DNA of 64,000 nucleotides from the NCBI GenBank assembly GCA_011390575.1, contig JAABSE010000009.1:1-64000 (forward strand). The letters are read 5' to 3'. Shown here piece by piece: positions 58,231 through 64,000 of the stretch. Made by a program: the position numbers and the translations under genes. The notes beneath the pieces are model-generated. The model worked only from the letters and a program-made list of their open reading frames with translations, ran no database searches and was not told the origin of the DNA. Source of the stretch: Sphingobacteriia bacterium (GTDB lineage: Bacteria; Bacteroidota; Bacteroidia; Bacteroidales; UBA7960). The number at the start of each line of letters is the position of its first letter. The stretch's first letter is position 1.

Positions 58231-58286
58231 CAGACATATTGTTGGTTACACTTTCACAATTGAGGAATCAATTTTTCCAGACTAAC

Positions 58287-59372
58287 CTATCTGAAAGGAT
58301 ATTGTTTCTCACACTTTTTCCAGAAACCGAAAAAAGAAGGAAAATAGCCTTTCACATCAAACATCCAGTCCCGGGGCTCTTCAATTCCGTGGTAATGCCG
58401 GTTCAGTGGATGTTCTTTGAAAAATATTTTACCAGGATGAAAGGTCTGTACAAAATCATCAAACTCTCCGGCAAATACCTTAATGTCTTCGATGTTACCG
58501 GCGAGTTCCATCACAAAGTTTATGGTCTTATCCGAAACAGGATACTGCCTGAAATGTGAAGGTTCAAGTAAAAGTACACGATTTGCCTTACTATCTTTTT
58601 TCCATAGCGGATCGAGGTTATAAAAGTTATACAACAGCACCGGTAGTTGCAGATCTAAATCATTAACCGTGCTTTCCGGCAAACGGATATCCAGATTTGG
58701 CATGCAGGTGCTTTGGAGAATATCAGGCACTTTAATGTCAGCCAGCTCCTCATAACTGACATCGAGAAAGGTATTTTTCTGTGGGGAATAGCAGTATTTA
58801 TTGATGTTTTGCTGGTTAGTATAGTATTTTTTGTTGCTGAAAGTACCGGCAACCCATTGCCAGCTCAGCGCATTGCTGGCCCAGTCAGCATCAAGCAAAT
58901 GGTAATAGAGCCAGCGGGCGGGCGTTTTCCAGTAGCTTCCACCCACGTTGCATGCAATGGAAGCCACATACATCCGCAGGTGATTGTGCATATATCCGGT
59001 CTGATAAAACTCACGAATCTCTTCGTCAATGGCTTCAATGCCTGTTTTGGCCTCTACCATTGCAAGAGGCATCTCACGGTGGGTTACATTCTGCTGAGCA
59101 AATTTCATATCGCTGTTGATTTCATTCCCTTTGTGCACCCATACCTGCTGAAAATAATCTCTCCAGGCAAGCTCCTGCAAAAGTTTATACATTTTTTGAG
59201 GATTAATTCCTCTATCCAGCAACCTTTCCATAACAAAGCGGGTGCTGATGACCCCTCTTGATATGTAGGGTGAAAGACGTGTTACTGCACCATCAATATA
59301 GTTTCGTGTTTTCCCGTAGGCTGCAGGGTCTGTATAGTCTATCTGTTCAAGGATAGCAGAGAGTTGCGTCAT
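58287..59372 (-). CDS. FAD-binding photolyase-like protein with C-terminal alpha/beta domain
   Basis: 361 residues from ATG 59372 (MTQLSAILEQID); 59405 is also possible, and the frame is open to 59579. The FAD-domain comes first: TRNYIDGAVTRLSPYISRG, LLQELAWRDYFQQVW, TGYMHNHLRMYVASIACN, YHLLDADWASNALSWQWVAG. The last 120 residues resemble the photolyase N-terminal alpha/beta domain (RVLLLEPSHFRQYPVSDKT, NIEDIKVFAGEF). That is the reverse of the normal domain order. First gene of the photolyase operon. Confidence 0.85.
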   Translation of the reverse strand: MTQLSAILEQIDYTDPAAYGKTRNYIDGAVTRLSPYISRGVISTRFVMERLLDRGINPQKMYKLLQELAWRDYFQQVWVHKGNEINSDMKFAQQNVTHREMPLAMVEAKTGIEAIDEEIREFYQTGYMHNHLRMYVASIACNVGGSYWKTPARWLYYHLLDADWASNALSWQWVAGTFSNKKYYTNQQNINKYCYSPQKNTFLDVSYEELADIKVPDILQSTCMPNLDIRLPESTVNDLDLQLPVLLYNFYNLDPLWKKDSKANRVLLLEPSHFRQYPVSDKTINFVMELAGNIEDIKVFAGEFDDFVQTFHPGKIFFKEHPLNRHYHGIEEPRDWMFDVKGYFPSFFGFWKKCEKQYPFR

Positions 59373-59554
59373 ATTTTGTATTTTGCTGATATGATTTACA
59401 ACCATCAAAAACCCGGTATTGTTCTCAAAGATTACATCATGTATCAAACAAAAGTGAAATACACAGGTTAATGGGAAAATATCCCTATAAAATCTTAAAA
59501 ATATTAAAGCTGATAATTTTATTGAATTATTTACGAGTTTAGTATGTTTTTTTA

Positions 59555-59562
59555 TAATTTTG
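59555..59562 (+). promoter_or_regulatory. -7 element TAATTTTG for pckA
   Basis: Perfect TAnnTTTG; leader about 56 bases to ATG 59625. The -33 element is not clear. Confidence 0.5.
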
Positions 59563-59624
59563 GCGGCATCAAAACACATTAATTAAAACAGTGGACTAAC
59601 GCCACTGCAAATAAAAAAACCCTT

Positions 59625-61904
59625 ATGAACCAAAAAACAAAAACAATCCAGATCCATCCTCCGGATCTTACCATTTATGGTATCAAAGACACAACAGAAA
59701 TTCATTACAACCTGTCTTATGACGAACTGTTTGAGCATGAGACTGACCCTTCTCTGGAAGGGTTTGAAAAAGGCTTTGAGACCGAAAACGGTGCCGTAGC
59801 TGTCGATACAGGCATCTTTACCGGCAGATCGCCCAAGGATAAATATATTGTGATGGAAGAAACCTCCAAAAACAATATATGGTGGGCAGGCCCCAATGCC
59901 AAACGCTCTGACAACCATCCCATCAGCGAGCAGGTTTGGGATGAGCTCAAAGAAACAACCCTGCAACAGTTTCAAGGCAAAAAGCTTTATGTAATGGATG
60001 CATTTTGTGGTGCCAACGAAAACTCCAGGCTGAGAATCAGGGTAATCACAGAAGTAGCATGGATGGCTCATTTTGTGAAAAACATGTTTATCCGTCCTAC
60101 CGAAGAGGAGTTACTGGACTTTGAGCCTGATTTTGTGATGCTCAATGCATGCAAAACGGTAAACGATCGCTGGGAAGAACAAAATCTCAATTCTGATGTA
60201 TATGTGGCATTCAACCTGAAAGAAAAGATGTCGCTGGTGGGTGGCACCTGGTACGGAGGGGAGATAAAAAAAGGATTCTTCAGCATCATGAATTATTACC
60301 TTCCCCTCAACAGTATGGCCTCCATGCATTGTTCTGCCAATATGGGAAAAAACGGGGATACAGCTATCTTTTTCGGACTTTCGGGCACAGGAAAAACAAC
60401 TCTGTCGGCCGATCCCGAGCGCTATCTCATCGGAGATGATGAACATGGATGGGATGATGAAGGTATTTTTAACTTCGAAGGAGGTTGCTACGCTAAATGC
60501 ATCAACCTCAGCAAAGAAAAAGAACCCGATATATACAACGCTATCCGTCGCAACGCCCTGCTTGAAAATGTGGTATACAACACTCAAAGCGGAGAAATCA
60601 ATTTTTACGACACCACCAAAACAGAAAACACCCGTGTTTCCTACCCCATTCATCATATCGACAATATTGTGAAGCCGGTAAGCAAGGGAACACATCCCAA
60701 AAAGATAATCTTTCTCACGGCGGATGCCTTTGGGGTTTTGCCTCCTGTTTCAAGACTCAGCCGCGAACAAGCCATGTATTACTTTCTCAGTGGTTACACA
60801 AGTAAACTGGCCGGTACCGAAAGAGGAGTAAAAGAACCCTTACCTACTTTCTCTTCTGCTTTCGGAGCTGCATTTTTGATGGTACATCCCACAATTTATG
60901 CAAGACAACTGGCCGATAAGATGAAAAAGCATGGAGCGACCGCTTACCTGGTAAATACCGGTTGGATAGGAGGCCCTTACGGTATAGGGCAGCGTATAGA
61001 TCTGGAATCTACCCGTAACATCATCAGGGCCATACTGGATGGATCCCTTGACAATGCTCCCGTGGAAGAAGTAGCTCCATTCGGGCTGAGCATACCCAAA
61101 GAGGTCAAAGGAGTTGATTCTTTGATTCTCAACCCTAAGAATACCTGGAAATACGAAACCTCTTATAATAAGCAGGCTGAAAAAATTGCTGAAAAGTTCA
61201 TTGAAAACTTTGACCAGTTCCTGGATACAGAAGAGGGTCAGCGCCTGGTAGCTGCCGGTCCGCAAAACCAGTTTATGAAGCAGTATTACAAATACTACGA
61301 ACGCAAACTGGATAAGATGGAGAAGAAGCACCATGATGAAATTCTCAGGCTCAAAGACCAGATTTATATTCTGCAAAGCGCATTTCACGATTATGTCTCC
61401 TTCAATAGTATCAATTCCGATTACAAAAAAAGGAAGCTGCATCGCTACGTACCTGTAATTTCGTGGTTCGATACAGAAAACAAGGACGAAAGCATGAACT
61501 GCTACCATGCTGTATTAAAACTTACTAAGATTGTAGGGCTGGATGCCTATAGCCAGGAAGAAAGCGTGATGGGTTATAATGAGTTTATGACCCGCTCGCG
61601 CGAGGAAATGACCACTGCGCAGGTTTATGATATCATTGATGATATTTATAAATGCTTTGCGTCAAAACCTTGCAAAAACCCCGAAATTATCAAGGCAAAA
61701 GACGCCCTGCTTGACGTTGCTCATGAAGTGGAAAACTTCATTATTAAAGTTGGTTCATTGATTGTTATAAAATTCGTTGATACAGAAGGTCAGAGCCATT
61801 TCCATGTCAAAAAACTTTCCATCAGCGGCCTTATTCATATTGACAAAAATCCTCATTTGATCAAAGAACCCTGGCAGCTGGTTGAGGAGATCCAGTATTT
61901 TTAA
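59625..61904 (+). CDS. pckA: ATP-dependent phosphoenolpyruvate carboxykinase with 213-residue C-terminal extension
   Basis: PEPCK (ATP) joins or cleaves oxaloacetate and PEP in gluconeogenesis or mixed-acid fermentation. Residues 1-546 hold the full enzyme: substrate site [14 protein letters not shown] (63-76), [12 protein letters not shown] (206-217), MHCSANMG (234-241), the P-loop GLSGTGKTT (251-259), the GDDEHGW (270-276) metal region and [11 protein letters not shown] (373-383). Residues 547-759 are additional: a coiled coil ([20 protein letters not shown]) and a compact C-terminal part ending [13 protein letters not shown]. The frame is continuous with no stop. Confidence 0.93.
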   Translation: MNQKTKTIQIHPPDLTIYGIKDTTEIHYNLSYDELFEHETDPSLEGFEKGFETENGAVAVDTGIFTGRSPKDKYIVMEETSKNNIWWAGPNAKRSDNHPISEQVWDELKETTLQQFQGKKLYVMDAFCGANENSRLRIRVITEVAWMAHFVKNMFIRPTEEELLDFEPDFVMLNACKTVNDRWEEQNLNSDVYVAFNLKEKMSLVGGTWYGGEIKKGFFSIMNYYLPLNSMASMHCSANMGKNGDTAIFFGLSGTGKTTLSADPERYLIGDDEHGWDDEGIFNFEGGCYAKCINLSKEKEPDIYNAIRRNALLENVVYNTQSGEINFYDTTKTENTRVSYPIHHIDNIVKPVSKGTHPKKIIFLTADAFGVLPPVSRLSREQAMYYFLSGYTSKLAGTERGVKEPLPTFSSAFGAAFLMVHPTIYARQLADKMKKHGATAYLVNTGWIGGPYGIGQRIDLESTRNIIRAILDGSLDNAPVEEVAPFGLSIPKEVKGVDSLILNPKNTWKYETSYNKQAEKIAEKFIENFDQFLDTEEGQRLVAAGPQNQFMKQYYKYYERKLDKMEKKHHDEILRLKDQIYILQSAFHDYVSFNSINSDYKKRKLHRYVPVISWFDTENKDESMNCYHAVLKLTKIVGLDAYSQEESVMGYNEFMTRSREEMTTAQVYDIIDDIYKCFASKPCKNPEIIKAKDALLDVAHEVENFIIKVGSLIVIKFVDTEGQSHFHVKKLSISGLIHIDKNPHLIKEPWQLVEEIQYF

Positions 61905-61920
61905 ATTACCTTTGTAAAAC

Positions 61921-62001
61921 GGCCGTGGCAGTTTCATAACAACGTAAACCTTTTTCTCTGCTTGCAATGCAAATATTTACGGAAACTGCCCGGCCTTTTT
62001 T
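61921..62001. terminator. long-stem bidirectional terminator after pckA
   Basis: Left arm GGCCGTGGCAGTTTC (61921-61935), right arm GAAACTGCCCGGCC (61982-61995) with one bulge, then TTTTTT. The 46-base loop contains CGTAAA (61943-61948) pairing with TTTACG (61976-61981). The stem also ends near the stop of the minus-strand ORF at 62000. Confidence 0.65.
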
Positions 62002-62233
62002 ATCTTCCCCCTCCAACTACTCTGAAGACTTGAACAATTTCGTTATCATCCATCAGGAATTTCTTAGTACTGCCATTTGTGGTGTTATGGAAGATCTCAA
62101 TAAAGTTCAGAGAATGAGATTTTTGAACACAAATCTCATTTTTAAGCACCAAATGTGTTTTAAAAGTGTCGAAAACAACAAAACAATTGATAATCATGCA
62201 CATATTCATTAAAAAGATTTGCTTATGTTGCAA
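62000..62233 (-). CDS. small ORF with ThiS/MoaD-like C terminus (uncertain)
   Basis: Up to 77 residues, ending STKKFLMDDNEIVQVFRVVGGGR. The final DDNEIV-VFRVVGGG is close to the D-G-D-x-V-E-I-V-R-x-V-G-G-G ends of ubiquitin-like sulfur carriers. The N-terminal half is weakly hydrophobic and does not show a clear first beta-grasp strand, so this may be a decayed or diverged gene. Starts at 62233, 62209 or 62197. It converges on pckA at a stem-loop, which fits a real gene, but coding is not assured. Confidence 0.35.
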   Translation of the reverse strand: MQHKQIFLMNMCMIINCFVVFDTFKTHLVLKNEICVQKSHSLNFIEIFHNTTNGSTKKFLMDDNEIVQVFRVVGGGR

Positions 62234-62248
62234 AAATTTGTATTTTTG
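62218..62248 (+). promoter_or_regulatory. promoter of the cold-shock gene
   Basis: -33 TTTG at 62218-62221 and -7 TATTTTTG at 62241-62248, spacer 19 bases: the best match to the Bacteroidota consensus in this window. Leader about 33 bases. Confidence 0.7.
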
Positions 62249-62287
62249 AATGTTAAATCTATTTTAATGCATTAATTTATCTCTGAC

Positions 62288-62479
62288 ATGGAAAACGGAA
62301 CAATTAAATTTTTTAATGAGAAAAAGGGCTATGGTTTTATTGTTGATGATGAAACAGGAGCAGATGTGTTTGTTCATCACACAGGATTGGTTGATAAAAT
62401 CAAAAATGATGACAAGGTAACTTTCGAAATTACCGAGGATGACAAAGGGAAAAAGGCAGTCAATGTAAGAATTGCCTGA
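62288..62479 (+). CDS. cold-shock protein (CspA family)
   Basis: 63-residue single CSD domain. RNP1 KGYGFIV and RNP2 VFVHHT are present, with MENGTIKFFN at the start. It binds single-stranded RNA/DNA as an RNA chaperone. The promoter is strong and a terminator follows, so it is probably a single-gene unit. Confidence 0.95.
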   Translation: MENGTIKFFNEKKGYGFIVDDETGADVFVHHTGLVDKIKNDDKVTFEITEDDKGKKAVNVRIA

Positions 62480-62503
62480 AGGATTTAAAACGCCCCAAAC
62501 AAA

Positions 62504-62531
62504 AGCCTTGTAAAACCTACAGGGCTTTTTT
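62504..62531 (+). terminator. terminator of the cold-shock gene
   Basis: 9-bp stem AGCCTTGTA/TACAGGGCT (62504-62512, 62518-62526, one T-G wobble), 5-base loop, then TTTTTT. Confidence 0.75.
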
Positions 62532-62552
62532 CATGTTTGGCCAGCAATCAAA

Positions 62553-62585
62553 TTGAGGCTGTAACGCGAAAATAGCGTAATTTCG
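62553..62585 (+). promoter_or_regulatory. promoter of the ABC-F gene with overlapping inverted repeat
   Basis: TTG at 62553-62555 and variant -7 TAATTTCG at 62578-62585. The inverted repeat GCGAAAAT...AATTTCGC (62566-62573, 62579-62586) covers the -7 box and may be an operator. Confidence 0.4.
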
Positions 62586-62605
62586 CAAAAAACAATTTCT
62601 ACAGA

Positions 62606-64000
62606 ATGAACTATTTTCAGGCAGACAACCTCAGTAAAGCATACGCAGAAAAATTATTGTTTGAAGACATCAGCTTTGGCATTGACCAGGGACAGAAAGT
62701 AGGTCTGATAGCCCGCAATGGTGCCGGAAAAACCACCTTGCTCAACATCATGGTAGGGAAAGATATTCCCGATTCGGGGTCTTGCAATTTCAGAAAAGGA
62801 TTGCGCATTGCCTACCTGGATCAGAACCCTGCTTTTGCTCCCGAACCCACGGTTATTCAAACCATCCTCAATGATGACAGCCCTGTTATCAGTACCCTGA
62901 GAGAATATGAAAAGCAAGTGCGGCTGCACGAGCAAGATCCCCAAAAAGCAGACAACGAAACCTTGCAGAAGCTTATAACCAAAATGGATGAACTGCAAGC
63001 CTGGAGCATGGAGGCCAAAATCCGGCAAATCCTTTCTCAACTTAAAATCGAAGATTTTGACCAACCGGTGGGTCAACTTTCGGGTGGACAGATAAAAAGG
63101 GTGGCACTGGCCAAGATCCTGGTGGAAGAAGCCGACTTTATCATCCTTGACGAGCCCACCAACCACCTTGACCTTGAAATGATTGAATGGCTGGAAGACT
63201 ACCTGGCCAAACAGAAACTTACCTTATTGCTGGTTACCCACGACCGGTATTTCCTCGACAATGTTTGCAATGAGATTCTTGAGCTGGAAAACGGCAATAT
63301 CTACCACTACAGGGGCAATTATGCTTATTTCCTGCAAAAGAAGCAGGAGCGGGAGGCCGATTTAAAGATAAGGACTGAAAAGGCACGCAACCTGCTCAAA
63401 AAAGAAACCGAATGGATGAGGCGTCAGCCCAAGGCACGCACCACCAAATCCAAAGCCCGCATCACTGCTTTTCATGATTTGAAAGAAACCGCTTCGGTAC
63501 AATCTGCCAGCCAGCAGGGTGAAATTGTTATGCAGTCGGCACGGATGGGAAAGAAAATCCTGGAACTGGAAAATGTTAGCAAAAGTTTTGATGACAAACT
63601 TATCATCGATGATTTTTCCTATATTTTTAAAAAGCAGGAAAAAACCGGTATTGTAGGCATGAACGGCTCGGGAAAAACCACCCTGCTCAACATCATCACC
63701 CGTAAATTACAACCCGACAAAGGCACTGTAACCACCGGAGAAACGGTACAGTATGGATATTACACCCAGGAAGGCATAAAGGTAGATGAAAACAAAAAGG
63801 TGATTGAGGTGGTCAAGGACATTGCTGAGAGCATCAAGGTAGGTAAAGATGTAACCATGTCTGCCGCACAGTTTTTGCAATATTTCAACTTCCCCTTCTC
63901 TGCCCAGAACGACCTGGTGCGAAAACTCAGCGGAGGAGAAAGAAGACGGCTTTACCTGTTAACCGTTTTGATGAAAAATCCTAATTTTTTGATTCTTGAT
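62606..64000 (+). CDS. ABC-F ATPase, 3' truncated by the window end
   Basis: 465 codons from ATG 62606 stay open to the last base. Two ABC domains: the first has P-loop ARNGAGKTT (36-44, with Ala replacing the usual first Gly), SGGQ and DEPTNHLD; the second has GMNGSGKTT (351-359) and SGGERRR. The linker between them is the charged arm typical of ABC-F proteins (KEREADLKIRTEKARN, RRQPKARTTKSKAR). There are no membrane segments. ABC-F proteins act on the ribosome, and some protect it from antibiotics. The frame stops at NFLILD, inside the second Walker B motif. Confidence 0.9.
   Translation, partial: MNYFQADNLSKAYAEKLLFEDISFGIDQGQKVGLIARNGAGKTTLLNIMVGKDIPDSGSCNFRKGLRIAYLDQNPAFAPEPTVIQTILNDDSPVISTLREYEKQVRLHEQDPQKADNETLQKLITKMDELQAWSMEAKIRQILSQLKIEDFDQPVGQLSGGQIKRVALAKILVEEADFIILDEPTNHLDLEMIEWLEDYLAKQKLTLLLVTHDRYFLDNVCNEILELENGNIYHYRGNYAYFLQKKQEREADLKIRTEKARNLLKKETEWMRRQPKARTTKSKARITAFHDLKETASVQSASQQGEIVMQSARMGKKILELENVSKSFDDKLIIDDFSYIFKKQEKTGIVGMNGSGKTTLLNIITRKLQPDKGTVTTGETVQYGYYTQEGIKVDENKKVIEVVKDIAESIKVGKDVTMSAAQFLQYFNFPFSAQNDLVRKLSGGERRRLYLLTVLMKNPNFLILD

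Noticed and set aside
58071-58559. 162-residue plus-strand frame
   Set aside because: It lies antisense to the DUF2256 gene and the end of the FAD-first photolyase, both of which have recognisable motifs.
59625-61904. frameshift or missed stop joining PEPCK to another gene
   Set aside because: The frame is continuous across residue 546 with a natural coiled-coil continuation and no start site or intergenic signal at the junction; a missed stop cannot be excluded without read data.

Overview
The window is a 64 kb chromosomal segment from a member of the Bacteroidota, most likely of the Bacteroidales/Marinilabiliales side. Four things point there. Three large exported proteins end in type A T9SS sorting domains (ends near 2453, 47853 and 48066). 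Several genes belong to families largely confined to the phylum (TamL, DUF3822, the LUD-FtsH-RsfS neighbourhood). Many promoters fit the phylum's -7 consensus TAnnTTTG. Starts are often TTG or GTG without a Shine-Dalgarno sequence. I saw no rRNA, tRNA, CRISPR array, insertion sequence or prophage.

Layout. 1-6360: a truncated GLUG-repeat T9SS protein, a RecD2-like helicase and the TamL lipoprotein. 6600-9440: a YtrA-type GntR/ABC-transporter operon with a DUF2807 protein and a palindromic candidate operator on its own promoter. 9494-23242: a dense housekeeping block with HAD phosphatase, psd, cdsA, DUF2007, LUD protein, ftsH, rsfS, birA, SRPBCC protein, pyrE, Nudix, TlpA-like protein, coaD, rsmD and DUF3822. 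23243-29951: cell-envelope genes lptD, amidase, mlaD-like and dacB. 30073-34175: a two-component system enclosed by two small secreted charged proteins and an outer-membrane barrel. 34205-37492: an orphan LuxR-type regulator with a degenerate receiver, divergent from two paralogous barrel proteins. 37647-43282: typA, a glycosyltransferase, miaA and an M14 peptidase. 43448-53975: an STN-domain barrel protein and two very large T9SS substrates. 54182-59405: a methyltransferase, pentapeptide protein, flavin reductase and a photolyase operon (DPRP photolyase, a 51-residue DUF2256 zinc-ribbon gene, and an FAD-domain-first photolyase). 59555-64000: an unusually long ATP-dependent PEP carboxykinase, a possible ThiS/MoaD-like small ORF, a cold-shock gene and a truncated ABC-F gene.

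How the genes work together. Much of the window builds or monitors the envelope: LPS export (LptD), outer-membrane assembly (TamL), lipid synthesis (CdsA, Psd), lipid trafficking (MlaD), peptidoglycan remodelling (amidase, PBP4) and membrane protein quality control (FtsH). The least conventional parts are the PEPCK C-terminal extension, the photolyase trio with an apparently reordered domain architecture, and the regulatory locus with Arg/Gly/Pro-rich exported proteins. All functional calls come from reading the sequence and recalled family motifs; no database search was run.
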